From: Frigidibacter sp. ROC022
GTDB taxonomy: Bacteria > Pseudomonadota > Alphaproteobacteria > Rhodobacterales > Rhodobacteraceae
DNA: 64,000 nt
Assembly (NCBI RefSeq): GCF_024723735.1
Contig: NZ_JANQDU010000003.1
Coordinates: forward strand, 620,001-684,000
Reading direction: 5' to 3'
Of this stretch, positions 1-11,330 are shown piece by piece (position 1 is the first letter of the stretch; each line of letters begins with the position of its first letter). Position numbers and translations under genes: made by a program. Under the pieces are notes generated by a model, which did no database searches, was not told where the DNA came from, and saw only the letters and a list, made by a program, of their open reading frames with translations.

Positions 1-2
1 GA

Positions 3-419
3 ACCCGGCTTACCCATGACGACATCATGCTGATCCTGGGCCGCGAGGTGGGGCCGGCCTTCGATCCGTTCTGCGACTGTCTGCGGCACCGGCCGCACCG
101 GGGCTTGCTTGTCTATGCCGACGGCTGCGGCTTCGATGTCGAAGCCGCCGGCCGGATGGAGGCGCTTGGTGCCGGCCGCCGCGTGGCCTTCGCCGGGATC
201 GCAGAGCACAACCTGATCGCCCGGTTCTGGGCGATCGGCGAACTGGCGGCGTTTCTGGGGCTGCTTCTCGAAGCTCCGCTGCCGAGAGACCGCGATGCCG
301 CGGCGCCGCCGGTCGTCATCGGCCGGACATGGGGGCCGCGGCTGCGGGCCGGTCTGAAGCGTCGGCTTGCCCGTTTGACCGGCCGGGGCAGGGGAAGGGT
401 GGCCCGGCCGAAGCGGTAG
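3..419 (+). CDS. 3' part of an unrecognised gene (5' end outside window)
   Basis: An open frame runs in from the left edge and stops at TAG 417-419. The first internal ATG is at 27, but the frame is open upstream of it (Thr-Arg-Leu-Thr-His-Asp-Asp-Ile), so the true start is probably off the window. The visible part of about 138 residues has a hydrophobic middle and a very basic Arg-rich C-terminus. I do not recognise a family or a catalytic motif. It is convergent with the liv operon, whose terminator lies just downstream. The reverse-strand frame over it is a GC-bias shadow. Confidence 0.45.
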   Translation, partial: TRLTHDDIMLILGREVGPAFDPFCDCLRHRPHRGLLVYADGCGFDVEAAGRMEALGAGRRVAFAGIAEHNLIARFWAIGELAAFLGLLLEAPLPRDRDAAAPPVVIGRTWGPRLRAGLKRRLARLTGRGRGRVARPKR

Positions 420-453
420 ACCCCGACAGGGCATGCGGAGTCCCGCGACAATG

Positions 454-485
454 AAAAGGCCCGGCGCCTGGGAGGGCGCCGGGCC
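454..485 (-). terminator. Rho-independent terminator of the liv operon
   Basis: Read on the minus strand, a perfect 11-bp stem (GGCCCGGCGCC / GGCGCCGGGCC) with a 6-base loop is followed by TTTT. It lies about 35 bases after the livJ stop codon, so it should end the whole liv transcript. Confidence 0.85.
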
Positions 486-519
486 GGACCCGGTCAATCC
501 GGGATTTGCGGACTACTCG

Positions 520-1620
520 TTACTCGTCGACGTAGCCGTATTTTCCGTCATGCCAGACATACATGACATAGCCCGGCAGGGTGACGTCGCCCTTCTCGTC
601 GAACTCCAGGCTGCCCAGCACGGTGTCGAACTGGCCTTCGCTGATCGCCTTCACCACCGGGTCGTAATCGGTGGAGTTGGCGGCGGCTGCCGAGGCGGCC
701 CAGACCTGGATCGCGCCATAGGTGTAGAGCGCATAGCCCTCGGCGGTCTTGCCCGCCGCCAGCAGCTCGTCCACCACCGGCTTGGCTTCCGGGTTCAGAC
801 GCGGATCGGGCGAGAAGGTCATCAGCGTGCCTTCGCCGGCGTCACCGGTGATCGCCCAGTATTCGTCGGTGACCAGCGCGTCGCCCGACATCAGGATGGT
901 GTCCATCCCCTGTTCCTGCATCTGGCGCTTCATCAGGCCGGCTTCGGTGTGGTAGCCGCCGACATAGAGCACATCGACGCCGGCCTGCTTCAGCTTCGAG
1001 ACCAGCGCGGAATAGTCCTTCTCGCCGGCGGTGTAGCTTTCGACCAGGGCCGGGGTGCCGCCCAGGGCCTCGTAGGCGGCCTGGGTCGCGTCGGCTAGAC
1101 CGGCACCATAGGCCGTCTTGTCGTTGATGAAGGCGATTTTCTTGTCGGGGAAGTGATCCATCAGGTACTTCCCGGCCACCAGGCCCTGCTGGTCATCACG
1201 ACCGCAGACCCGGAAGACACCATCGCCAGGGCGTTCGTCGGTGAACTTCGGGTTGGTCGAGGCCGGCGAGATCTGGACGATCAGCTCGTCGGCATAGACC
1301 GCCGAGGCCGGGATCGAGGACCCCGAGCAGAAGTGCCCGGCAACGAAGACGACGCCTTCACCGGCGAACTGGTTCGCCACCGCGACGGCCTGTTTCGGGT
1401 CGCAGGCGTCATCGCCGACGACCAGTTCCAGCATCTCGCCGTTGACGCCGCCATTGGCGTTGATGTCGGCCACGGCCTGCTCGGCGCCGGCCTTCATCTG
1501 CTGCCCGAACGAGGCATATTGCCCGGTCATCGGGCCTGCCACCGCAATCTTGATCTCGGCAAAAGCCGGCGCGGCGAGCAGGGCGCCCAACGCGGCTCCG
1601 GTCAGTAGAACTCTTTTCAT
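520..1620 (-). CDS. livJ: Branched-chain amino-acid ABC transporter, periplasmic binding protein
   Basis: Receptor of a Liv-type importer (366 aa). Residues 1-21 are a Sec signal peptide ending Ala-Phe-Ala before Glu-Ile-Lys. The mature part starts IAVAGPMTGQYASFGQQM, the usual opening of type I Leu/Ile/Val binding proteins, and continues with the family's two-lobed pattern. Asp-Asp-Ala-Cys-Asp near residue 70 and a Cys in the GHFCSGSS segment probably form the conserved disulphide. The start has a GGGAG ribosome site. It is the last gene of the livHMGF-DUF6867-livJ cluster and is followed by a strong terminator. Substrate could be Leu/Ile/Val or other small amino acids. Confidence 0.9.
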   Translation of the reverse strand: MKRVLLTGAALGALLAAPAFAEIKIAVAGPMTGQYASFGQQMKAGAEQAVADINANGGVNGEMLELVVGDDACDPKQAVAVANQFAGEGVVFVAGHFCSGSSIPASAVYADELIVQISPASTNPKFTDERPGDGVFRVCGRDDQQGLVAGKYLMDHFPDKKIAFINDKTAYGAGLADATQAAYEALGGTPALVESYTAGEKDYSALVSKLKQAGVDVLYVGGYHTEAGLMKRQMQEQGMDTILMSGDALVTDEYWAITGDAGEGTLMTFSPDPRLNPEAKPVVDELLAAGKTAEGYALYTYGAIQVWAASAAAANSTDYDPVVKAISEGQFDTVLGSLEFDEKGDVTLPGYVMYVWHDGKYGYVDE

Positions 1621-1637
1621 GTCATCTCCCTTGGCAA

Positions 1638-1668
1638 CACCCTGGTTTTCGAGGCGCGGAACAGGGTG
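1638..1668. repeat. Inverted repeat between DUF6867 gene and livJ
   Basis: CACCCTG and CAGGGTG (7 bp) flank a 17-base spacer in the gap upstream of livJ. In the operon mRNA it could form a stem-loop that protects or processes the abundant binding-protein message. That is inference from position; no T-run follows. Confidence 0.35.
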
Positions 1669-1774
1669 CCGGCTGTTTCCGTGCCACTTGGACGGGCCGT
1701 TTCACGGCTCCTGTCCGGAATGAAAGCGCAAAACGGGGCGGAAGTGAACGCATCCCGCGATGCCATCTGAAACT

Positions 1775-2119
1775 CTATCCTTTCCGACCCCATCCAAGCG
1801 GGCCGATGCGGCGAAATGCAAACCCGTATTGCGAGGCCATCTGCCCGGCGCGGGTGAATTGCCGCGCCAGAATGCCGATCGCCAGGAGAATGACGAAATC
1901 GACGGCGTAATAGTGAAGGCTGACAAGCGTGCCGTCGAAAAGCGCAAAGTGGATGAAACGCACCGCGCAGGACAGAAGCACGATATAGATTGCCAGCCTG
2001 GCGATCGAATCCCACCCCTGGGCCACGGCGCGACCGGTCATCCAGGCCGAGCCGCCGCCCAATGCGATTGTCACCAGAAGGAATGCGCCCAGACCCTCTT
2101 CCCAGATCAGATTACTCAT
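1775..2119 (-). CDS. DUF6867-type small membrane protein of liv cluster
   Basis: Small 114-residue membrane protein lying between livF and livJ. It has about three hydrophobic segments (roughly residues 10-30, 38-60 and 68-88) and a short basic C-terminus ending Gly-Trp-Gly-Arg-Lys-Gly. I recall proteins of this size and composition beside liv genes in alphaproteobacteria, now called DUF6867. The role is unknown; an accessory of the LivHM permease is plausible from context only. It starts 15 bases after the livF stop. Confidence 0.7.
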   Translation of the reverse strand: MSNLIWEEGLGAFLLVTIALGGGSAWMTGRAVAQGWDSIARLAIYIVLLSCAVRFIHFALFDGTLVSLHYYAVDFVILLAIGILARQFTRAGQMASQYGFAFRRIGPLGWGRKG

Positions 2120-2134
2120 GCCGCGTTTCCCCGA

Positions 2135-2856
2135 TCAATGTCCGCCACCTTCCAGATAGGCCGCGCGCACGTCCTCGCGGCCCAGCAGTTCGGCGCCGGT
2201 GCCGCTCATGGTGATCTTGCCGTTGACCATGACATAGGCCCGATGCGCCAGTTTCAGCGCGTGGAAGGCGTTCTGTTCGACCAGAAAGACGGTCAGCCCC
2301 TCGCTCTGGTTCAGTTCGCGGATCGCGTCGAAGATCTGCTTCACGACCAGCGGCGCCAGACCGAGCGACGGTTCGTCCAGCAACAGCAGCTTGGGCCGGC
2401 TCATCAGCGCGCGGGCAATCGCCAGCATCTGCAATTCGCCACCCGACATGGTGCCGCCGCGTTGCTTGATACGCTCCTTCAGGCGCGGGAACAGATGGAA
2501 CACCTTCTCGAGATCGCTGTCGAAATACTTCGGGTCGACCAGCGAGGCCCCCATCTGGAGATTCTCCAGCACCGTCATGGCGCGGAAGATGCGCCGCCCC
2601 TCGGGTGACTGGGCGATGCCGAGCCGCATGATCTCGTGCGTCGGCATCATGGTGATGTCCCGGCCGTCATAGACGATCTGGCCCTGCCGCGGATGCGGGT
2701 TGCCGCAGATCGTCATCATCAGGGTCGATTTGCCGGCCCCGTTGGCGCCGATCATGGTGACGATCTCGCCGGCATGAACGTCGATATCGACACCGCGCAG
2801 GGCAATGATCTTGCCGTAATAGGTGTGGACATCCCGGGTCGAGAGCAGCGGTTCAC

Positions 2857-2860
<4 letters not shown>
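2135..2860 (-). CDS. livF: Branched-chain amino-acid ABC transporter ATP-binding protein LivF
   Basis: One of the two cytoplasmic ATPases of the Liv importer (241 aa). Walker A is GANGAGKST (residues 38-46), the signature is SGGELQM (139-145), and Walker B is LLLLDEP (158-164), followed by the LivF-typical SLGLAPLVV. The signature has Glu-Leu where Glu-Gln is usual, a minor change. The ATG overlaps the livG stop by 4 bases, indicating translational coupling. Confidence 0.95.
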
Positions 2861-3812
<952 letters not shown>

Positions 3813-3813
<1 letters not shown>

Positions 3814-5209
3814 CAGTGACCCTCCCCCTGTGCGACGACATCGGAAGAGATGCGCTTCTTCTCGCGCAGCGTTGCCGTGGGTTCCCTTGTCGAGACCAGG
3901 CCGCGTGGCTTCCAGACCATGATGATCACCATGGCCAGTCCGAAGATCAGCATCCGGTACTGGGTCGGCTCGAAATCGGGGCCGAAGATGGCCTTGAGGA
4001 AGTCGAGATTCCGCAGCACCTCGATCCCGCCGATCATCGCGATGGCGGCAATGACCACGCCGATCTGCGACCCGAGACCGCCCAGGACCACGATGGCCAG
4101 GATGATCGCCGATTCCAGGAAGGTGAAGCTTTCCGGCGAGATGAAGCCCTGCCGCGTGGCAAAGAACGACCCGGCGAACCCTGCGAACATGGCGCCGATC
4201 GAGAAGGCGCTGAGCTTGGTGTTGCGGGTGTTGATGCCCAGCGAGCGGCAGGCGATCTCGTCCTCGCGCAGCGCTTCCCAGGCGCGGCCGATCGGCAGGC
4301 GGCGCAGCCGCATGGTGACGAAGTTGGTCAGCAGCGCCAGGCCGAAGATGATGTAGTAGAGGAAGATGAAGCGCTGGATCGGATCGTAGGGGACGCCGAT
4401 GAGGTCGTTGAAGCTGCCATCCCTCCGACCCAGTTCCCAGCCGAAGATCGTCGGTTTCGGGATCCCCGAGACGCCGTTCGGCCCGCCGGTGAAATCGGTC
4501 CAGTTCAGCAGGACGACCCGGATGATCTCGCCGAAGGCCAGCGTGACGATGGCCAGGTAGTCGCCGCGCAGCCGCAGCACCGGAAAGCCGAGGATCATTC
4601 CCCAGCTTGCCGCCAGCAGCCCGGCCAGCGGCAGCGCGGTCCAGAAGCCGAAGCCGAGGTACTGCGCCGAGAGGCCGAAGGAATAGGCGCCCACCGCGTA
4701 GAAGGCGACATAGCCGAGGTCGAGCAGCCCGGCGAGGCCGACAACGATGTTCAGCCCCCAGCCCAGCATGATGTAGGTCATGATCAGGATGGCGAGGTCG
4801 ATATATTGCCGGTCGCGCTGCGGGAACACGATAGTGAAGAAGAACGGCAGCACGATGGCAAAGATCAGCAGGCCCCAGGTCAGCACCTTGGCCACCGGGA
4901 AGCCGGCGCCGGTCGTGGCCGGCTTGCGCCGGGTCGTGGCGCCCAGCCGTCCGAAGACGAAGAGGTTCAAGGCCAGCCGCCCGACAAAGACGATGCCGAT
5001 GGCGGCAAGCCACAATCCCCAGCGGGTCGACAGCACCAGCCCGCCGGTTTCGATCTCGGTCCGGAGGGCCAGGAAGAAGAAGCCGAGGATCGCCGTCAGG
5101 CCGGCGGCGATCACCGATTCCCGCAAGGCCCTGGCCAGCCGGGTCTCCCGCTCCGGCTGGGGGACTGCGCCGCTGGTTCCGGTGCCAGCGGTCTCGGATG
5201 TGGACGCCA

Positions 5210-5210
<1 letters not shown>
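3813..5210 (-). CDS. livM: Branched-chain amino-acid ABC transporter permease LivM
   Basis: Inner-membrane permease (465 aa) pairing with LivH. After a polar N-terminus of about 30 residues there are two extra N-terminal membrane spans, then the LivM core starting near DLAILIMTYIMLGWGLNIVVGLAG. The cytoplasmic coupling loop (GRAWEALREDEIACRSLGIN) contacts the ATPases. The C-terminus is a basic cytoplasmic tail. The start overlaps the livH stop as TGATG, and its own stop overlaps livG in the same way. Confidence 0.93.
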
Positions 5211-6139
<929 letters not shown>

Positions 6140-6195
6140 TGGTGCACCTCTCTGTGGACGTCTCTTGGGTCGCGCCCTTTGTTCTTTCGCGACGA

Positions 6196-6223
6196 CTCTT
6201 AGGCCGACGTATTCAGATTGCAA
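6196..6223 (-). promoter_or_regulatory. Possible sigma-70-type promoter of the liv operon
   Basis: Minus-strand TTGCAA (6218-6223), 16-base spacer, TAAGAG (6196-6201), about 60 bases upstream of livH. The match is weak. The rest of the roughly 300-base gap 6140-6437 holds only a short CCCGGA/TCCGGG hairpin and no convincing gene. Confidence 0.25.
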
Positions 6224-6437
6224 TAGCCTCTGATCTCGAAATTTGCCGGTTTTGACCCGCGACATTTTGTCGGCATGGCCCGGAAATGATCCGGGAAAAG
6301 AAGAGGCGCAGATCGGCCAATGCGGCGCGATCGGACAGGGGCCGGATTTGTGGGACCAATCCGGATGCCGCTCCGGGGGCGTCGGCATCGGCACCCGATG
6401 GCCTGTCAGCCGGCGGGCACCGGACGGGCTGCCGGTT

Positions 6438-7118
6438 TCAGCGCGGTGCGGCTTCCGTGATCCTTGCGCGCAGATCGGGCGGAACCAGTGCCGCCAGCGA
6501 ATGGGCCCTGGCCCCCGAAACCGATGCGACCATGACGGCCAGAATGCGCCAGTCGGTGCCGTCCCATGCCAGGACCGGTGCCCCGGAATAGCCCGAAACC
6601 ACCGGGCAGGAGAGGGCCAGCATGTCGGGCAGCGTCGCCGAGAGGCTGCAATCGTCCTGCCGCTCTGCCTGCGCCGGGCTGTCCCTGCGATAGGCGATCA
6701 CGCTGAACAGCGGCAGCCATTGCGCAAGCGCCGGGTCGGACAGGGCCAGCGGTGTCACGCGCCCTGCCGGGACCGGATCGGCCAGTCTCAGCAGCGCGAC
6801 GTCATGCGCCTGATTCGCGCCCACCGGGGTCTCTGACAGGATCACCTCGGCCCCCTGCGCAAGCGCGGCGCTGTGCCCGTCCGAGAGACCTGCAGCGAAG
6901 CGCACCGTCGCGGGGGTCGATGTCAGGCTTTCCAGGCAATGCCGCGCGGTGAGCACCAGGTCGGACGCCACCAGCACCCCGGTGCAGACCGCCGCCCCGG
7001 CCGGGGGCGTCGCGCCATAGCTGATCCGCCCGATCGCTGCCGGCGTTTCCTGCGCCGCCGACGAACCCGCCAGAAGGTTCAGCAGCGCCGCGCCGGTGAA
7101 CCACCATTTCCGCGCCAT
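6438..7118 (-). CDS. Exported trypsin-like serine protease
   Basis: Compact chymotrypsin-fold (S1) protease of 226 aa. A signal peptide covers about residues 1-22 (ends Ser-Ala-Ala). The complete catalytic triad is visible: His60 in LTARHC, Asp106 in HDVALLRL and Ser178 in GYSGAP. Cys45/Cys61 and Cys157/Cys171 can form the two usual disulphides. There is no PDZ domain, so this is not a DegP-type protease. The start has a strong GGGGGA ribosome site. It stands alone between liv and the next binding-protein gene; the target is unknown. Confidence 0.85.
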   Translation of the reverse strand: MARKWWFTGAALLNLLAGSSAAQETPAAIGRISYGATPPAGAAVCTGVLVASDLVLTARHCLESLTSTPATVRFAAGLSDGHSAALAQGAEVILSETPVGANQAHDVALLRLADPVPAGRVTPLALSDPALAQWLPLFSVIAYRRDSPAQAERQDDCSLSATLPDMLALSCPVVSGYSGAPVLAWDGTDWRILAVMVASVSGARAHSLAALVPPDLRARITEAAPR

Positions 7119-7285
7119 TCCGATCCCCCTTTCGAGTCCTCCGCATCTCCGGAACGGGTCGCAGCATCCGGTCCGATGCGGCCCGCCACCGTGCCGCCAA
7201 GTCTCGCATCCCGGCGTGCCGCGCGTGAAGAGCTTTCTCGGACCGGAACCGTTCCCTGGGCGGTCAATGTGCGGCAGACCCGGCG

Positions 7286-7301
7286 GGCGCCCCGGGGCGC
7301 C
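7286..7301. repeat. 16-bp perfect palindrome, possible transcript end
   Basis: GGCGCCCCGGGGCGCC is self-complementary and begins about 17 bases downstream of the 7318-8037 gene's stop. There is no T-run, so it is at best a weak terminator or mRNA-stabilising structure. Confidence 0.35.
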
Positions 7302-7317
7302 GCGCCGGCTGCCTGCA

Positions 7318-8037
7318 TCACCAGGTCTGGGCGTCGGGGCCGAACCACTTCACGATGAGTTCGTTGATCGAGCCATCCGCCTTCATCCGGGCAAGGCCCT
7401 CGTCGAAGGTCGCCCTCAGCTCGGAATCGGTTTTCCGGAACCCGATGCCCATCCCTTTTCCGAGCGGCAGCTCCTTGCCGACGAAGACCAGTTCGCCACC
7501 GGATTCCGCGACCAGAGGCGCAAGGTAATCCTTGTCGGCAATTGCGGCATCAACCTCGCCGTTGCGCACCGCGGCCACCGCCTCGTCCGGGGTCGCGAAT
7601 TCCAGCAGGACCGCATCGGTTTCGGCGACATAGCTGGCGTGAACCGTTCCGGCCTGGGCCGCGATCAGCCCCGTGGCCGTGTCGGCATCCGGGTCCAATG
7701 CGACGAAGGCCGAAGGCGCCGGCGGCAGATAGGGTTCGGAGAAGTCGATGATGGCCTCACGTTCGTCCGAGATCGTCATGCCGGCCAGGATCAGGTCGTA
7801 ATTCCCCGAGACCAGATTGGTGATGATCGAGTCCCAGTCGTTGGTGACCCAGACGCAGGTGAGACCCGTCATCTCGCACAGCCGGTCGCCGAGGTCCTTT
7901 TCGAAGCCGGCAATCTCGCCGGAGTCGTCGATGAAGCTGTAGGGGGGAAAGGCGCCTTCGGTTCCGATCCGGACAGTCTGAGCCTGACAGGCGGTTGCCG
8001 CCACGGACAGCGCCGCGGCAATAAGAAGGTGCTTCAT
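7318..8037 (-). CDS. Polar amino-acid ABC transporter substrate-binding protein
   Basis: Periplasmic type II solute-binding protein of the HisJ/ArgT family (239 aa). The signal peptide ends around residue 19 (ATACQA); the Cys there is not in a good lipobox. The core begins VRIGTEGAFPPYSFIDDSGEIAGFEKDLG, and the usual WDSIITNL, DLILAGMTISDER and DFSEPY motifs follow. Lys/Arg/Orn or another polar amino acid is likely. No permease or ATPase gene is adjacent, so it is an orphan receptor here. A GGAG ribosome site precedes the ATG. Confidence 0.88.
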   Translation of the reverse strand: MKHLLIAAALSVAATACQAQTVRIGTEGAFPPYSFIDDSGEIAGFEKDLGDRLCEMTGLTCVWVTNDWDSIITNLVSGNYDLILAGMTISDEREAIIDFSEPYLPPAPSAFVALDPDADTATGLIAAQAGTVHASYVAETDAVLLEFATPDEAVAAVRNGEVDAAIADKDYLAPLVAESGGELVFVGKELPLGKGMGIGFRKTDSELRATFDEGLARMKADGSINELIVKWFGPDAQTW

Positions 8038-8081
8038 TCAAGGTCTCCGTGTTCCTGCGGGAATACCCGCTCCGGTTGAGT

Positions 8082-8091
8082 CGTCTAGACG
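8082..8091. promoter_or_regulatory. 10-bp palindrome upstream of amino-acid binding protein
   Basis: CGTCTAGACG lies 45 bases before the start of the 7318-8037 gene. It could be an operator half; short palindromes also arise by chance. Confidence 0.2.
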
Positions 8092-8238
8092 CTTTGAATG
8101 AGGACCGAAAGAGCCATTCGACCAGCCGTCGGCAGGCCGCGGCCCTTTCGGAACGCGTATCGTCTCGGCCATGGGGCAGGGGAACTGCGGGGGACTGCGT
8201 GGAGAGCGGTCGCCCCGTCAAACCGGTTCCGGCCCGGC

Positions 8239-9324
8239 TCAACCGTGGTGGATCACCGCCTCGTCCTCGCCGAAGACATGGAACTTGCCATCGGCAATGG
8301 CCAGGTCCAGCCGCTCGCCGGCCTTGACCCCGGCCTGCCCCTTGATCTCGACGGTGATCATGCTGCCGTCCGAGAGGGAGATATAGACATATGTCTCGCC
8401 TCCCAGTTGTTCGGTGATCTGCGCCTCGCCGCTCAGCAGCGCCTCGTCCGGCGCCGCCGCGATCAGGTCCTCGGGCCGGACGCCCAGGGTGATCGGCTGG
8501 CCGGGCCTGGGCGGCTCGGCGAAGGTGGTCTGCACCTTGCGGCCGACGTCCAGCTCCAGGGTCGCCTGCCGGCCGTCGACCTCGCCGACCCGGCCCTTGA
8601 GGAAATTCATCCGCGGGCTGCCGATGAAACCGGCGACGAACATGTTGGCGGGGTGGTTGTAGAGGTCGAGCGGGCTGCCGACCTGTTCCACCACACCCTT
8701 CCTGAGCACCACCATCCGGTCGGCCAGGGTCATCGCCTCGACCTGATCGTGGGTGACAAAGATCATCGTCGCGCCAAGACGCCGGTGCAGGCGGTTGATC
8801 TCGACCCGCATCTGCATCCGCAGTTCCGCGTCGAGGTTCGACAGCGGTTCGTCGAACAGGAAGATCCGGGGCTCGCGCACGATGGCCCGGCCGATGGCCA
8901 CCCGCTGACGCTGCCCGCCGGACAGCTGGCCCGGCTTGCGGTCGAGCAACTCGTTGATCTGAAGGATCTCCGCGGCATTGCTGACCAGTTCGTTGATCTG
9001 CGCCTTGGGCACCTTCATGGTCTCGAGCCCGAAGGCCAGGTTCTTGCGTACGCTCATGTGCGGGTAGAGCGCATAGGACTGGAACACCATGCTGAGACCG
9101 CGCTTGGCCGCCGAGACATTGTTCATGACCTCGCCGTCGATCAGGATCTCGCCGTCCGAGATCTCTTCCAGCCCGGCGATCATCCGCAGCAAGGTTGACT
9201 TGCCGCAGCCGGAAGGCCCGACGAAGACAACGAACTCGCCGTCCGCGATCTCGAGGTCGATGCCATGAATCACTTCGGCCGCGCCGAAACGCTTGACGAC
9301 TTTCTTCAGCTGCAGGTCAGCCAT
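8239..9324 (-). CDS. ugpC: Carbohydrate ABC transporter ATP-binding protein (MalK/UgpC family)
   Basis: ATPase of the sugar importer encoded upstream (361 aa). Walker A is GPSGCGKST (residues 36-44), the signature LSGGQRQRVAIGRAI, Walker B IFLFDEPLSNLD, and the C-terminal third is a TOBE/regulatory domain as in MalK and UgpC. I chose ATG 9324, which overlaps the preceding stop as ATGGCTGA; an in-frame TTG at 9333 is less likely. The symbol follows family naming and does not imply glycerol-phosphate transport. It is the last gene of the operon running down from 13567. Confidence 0.9.
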   Translation of the reverse strand: MADLQLKKVVKRFGAAEVIHGIDLEIADGEFVVFVGPSGCGKSTLLRMIAGLEEISDGEILIDGEVMNNVSAAKRGLSMVFQSYALYPHMSVRKNLAFGLETMKVPKAQINELVSNAAEILQINELLDRKPGQLSGGQRQRVAIGRAIVREPRIFLFDEPLSNLDAELRMQMRVEINRLHRRLGATMIFVTHDQVEAMTLADRMVVLRKGVVEQVGSPLDLYNHPANMFVAGFIGSPRMNFLKGRVGEVDGRQATLELDVGRKVQTTFAEPPRPGQPITLGVRPEDLIAAAPDEALLSGEAQITEQLGGETYVYISLSDGSMITVEIKGQAGVKAGERLDLAIADGKFHVFGEDEAVIHHG

Positions 9325-10405
9325 CAAATCCAACTTTCTTCATTGTCTGCATCCAGCCGTTGTAAAAGGGGTGATCCGCCGGAATCGGCAGCGTTACGGT
9401 CTCGCCGGAATGGGCCGACCAGTAGACCGCCGTGAGCAGTTCGATCGACCTGCGCGCGTCGTCCAGTGTCACCGGCATCGGCGCATCTCCGGTCAGGCTG
9501 GCATGAAGCCGCGTGAACAGCCCCGGGAAACGTTCGGGCTGCGGTTCGAAATCGGCCAGCGCCTCTTCGGTCGCACGGGCCGCCTCGGCGTCGTCGTCGG
9601 GGAAGGTCCAGGGCTCGTGCCCCGGATTGTAGGGGGCCAGCCCCGATTCCGCGACCAGATCATCGAAGACGAAGCGCAGGCGCGACATCTGCTGGCGCGA
9701 GCCGAGCGTGATCGACGAGGTGGCGAAGGCGCCCGAGGTGAATTTCAGCGACAGCGTGCCGGTATCCTCGGTCTCGTTGCCGTTCTGCCGGTTCGAGGCC
9801 CGGGCGTGGACGCTCTCGATCGGGCCCATGACCTCGCAGAGCAGGTCGTGGATATGGATCGCATGGCTGGCGAAAGTGCCGCCGGTCTCGCCGTCCCAGG
9901 TGCCGCGCCAGCGGGCGGCCTCGTAATAGGGCGCCTTGCGCAGCCAATGCGTCTCGGCCGTGGCCATCAACGGCCGCCCGGCCCGGCCCTTGCCGATCAG
10001 GTGGTGCAGTTTCTGGATGCCGTGGCCGAAACGATACTGGAAGATCGGCGCGACCCGGCGGCCGGCCTTCGCCGCCGTCGCGGCCAGCGCGTCCATTTCG
10101 GCCAGCGCCCGCGCGACAGGCTTTTCGACGATGACGTCGAATCCGGCCTCCAGCGCCTGGGTTGTCTGCGGAAAGTGCAGTGCCGCCGGGGTGCAGATAT
10201 CCACGAGGTCGAGATCGCGCTTCAGCATGTCGTCGAAGGACAGGTCCAGCGCCGGAATGCCGAAGCGGGCCTGCACCTCCGCGCCGCGTTTCGCGTCGAT
10301 GTCGCAGAGGGTGGTGACCTCATAGAGATCGGGCAGGGACTGGAACGCCTCGATATGCGAAGCGCCGATGCCGGAACCGACGACGCCGACCTTGAGACGA
10401 CTCAT
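9317..10405 (-). CDS. Gfo/Idh/MocA-family oxidoreductase
   Basis: NAD(P)-dependent sugar or polyol dehydrogenase of 362 aa. The N-terminal Rossmann motif is VGVVGSGIGASH, and the family's conserved Glu-Lys-Pro appears in VIVEKPVAR. The C-terminal half is the Gfo/Idh alpha/beta domain. I place the start at ATG 10405, preceded by a perfect AGGAGG seven bases upstream, rather than the upstream ATG at 10438. It sits inside the sugar-ABC operon between the second permease and the ATPase, so it probably oxidises the imported substrate. Confidence 0.9.
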   Translation of the reverse strand: MSRLKVGVVGSGIGASHIEAFQSLPDLYEVTTLCDIDAKRGAEVQARFGIPALDLSFDDMLKRDLDLVDICTPAALHFPQTTQALEAGFDVIVEKPVARALAEMDALAATAAKAGRRVAPIFQYRFGHGIQKLHHLIGKGRAGRPLMATAETHWLRKAPYYEAARWRGTWDGETGGTFASHAIHIHDLLCEVMGPIESVHARASNRQNGNETEDTGTLSLKFTSGAFATSSITLGSRQQMSRLRFVFDDLVAESGLAPYNPGHEPWTFPDDDAEAARATEEALADFEPQPERFPGLFTRLHASLTGDAPMPVTLDDARRSIELLTAVYWSAHSGETVTLPIPADHPFYNGWMQTMKKVGFDG

Positions 10406-10481
10406 CGCGAAGCCTCCTGAACGGGATGGGTGGAACACACGGGCGCCTCGGGCGTCCGTGCCATGAGGGTATTGCGAGCCG

Positions 10482-11330
10482 TCATCGCTTCAGCGCTCCC
10501 AGTGCCACGCCCCGGATGATCAGCCTCTGGAAGGCCAGGAAGACGATGAAGACCGGGACCAGCGACAGCGTGGACATCGCGAAGAGCTCGCCATACAGGC
10601 TTTCGCCGCCCGATCCGTCAACGAAGGCCCGCAGGGCAAGCGGCACGGTGAATTTGCGCGGGTCGTTGAGATAGATCAGCGGTCCGAGGAAATCGTCATA
10701 GGTCCAGATGAACGAGAAGATCGCGGCGGTCGCCAGCACCGGGGTCGAGAGCGGCAGCATGATCTTCCAGTAGATCCGCCAGGGTCCGCAGCCGTCCATG
10801 GTCGCCGCCTCGTCGATCTCGCGCGGGATGCCGCGGAAGAACTGCACCATCAGGAAGATGAAGAACGCATCGACGGCCAGGAACTTGGGCACGATCAGGG
10901 GCAGGTAGCTGCCGACCCAGCCGAGTTTGAGGAACATGATGTACTGCGGCACCAGAGTGACGTGGTAGGGCAGCATCAATGTCCCCAGCATCAGCGCGAA
11001 CCAGACCGACCGTCCCCAGAACTTGAGGCGGGCAAAGGCAAAGGCGGTCAGCGAACAGGCCATCAGGTTGCCCACCACCGCCAGGCCGGCGATGATGAAC
11101 GAGTTCTTGTAGAATGTCGTGAACGACACCCTGAGCTCGGTCCATCCGTTTACGAATGCCGAGAAGTCGAGCTTTTCGGGCAGTGCCAGCGGATGGCTGA
11201 AGATCATGCTGTCGGGCTTGAAGGCCGACATGATCAACCACAGCAGCGGGAAAAGCATCACCACCGCCGCCGTCGACAGCACGACATGGCGGAAGATCTG
11301 GTTTCCGATCTTTCTTGCGCGCCGGTTCAT
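10482..11330 (-). CDS. Carbohydrate ABC transporter permease (MalG/UgpE type)
   Basis: Inner-membrane permease of 282 aa with about six spans. The coupling EAA loop reads EAATMDGCGPWRIYWKIMLPL. The start is ATG 11330, which overlaps the stop of the upstream permease as ATGA; longer in-frame extensions run through the neighbouring gene. It pairs with the MalF-type permease and the MalK-type ATPase of this operon. Substrate specificity cannot be read from sequence. Confidence 0.9.
   Translation of the reverse strand: MNRRARKIGNQIFRHVVLSTAAVVMLFPLLWLIMSAFKPDSMIFSHPLALPEKLDFSAFVNGWTELRVSFTTFYKNSFIIAGLAVVGNLMACSLTAFAFARLKFWGRSVWFALMLGTLMLPYHVTLVPQYIMFLKLGWVGSYLPLIVPKFLAVDAFFIFLMVQFFRGIPREIDEAATMDGCGPWRIYWKIMLPLSTPVLATAAIFSFIWTYDDFLGPLIYLNDPRKFTVPLALRAFVDGSGGESLYGELFAMSTLSLVPVFIVFLAFQRLIIRGVALGALKR

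Noticed and set aside
433-1608. Plus-strand frames of 221 and 151 codons
   Set aside because: Antisense to livJ and its terminator; composition is that of GC shadows.
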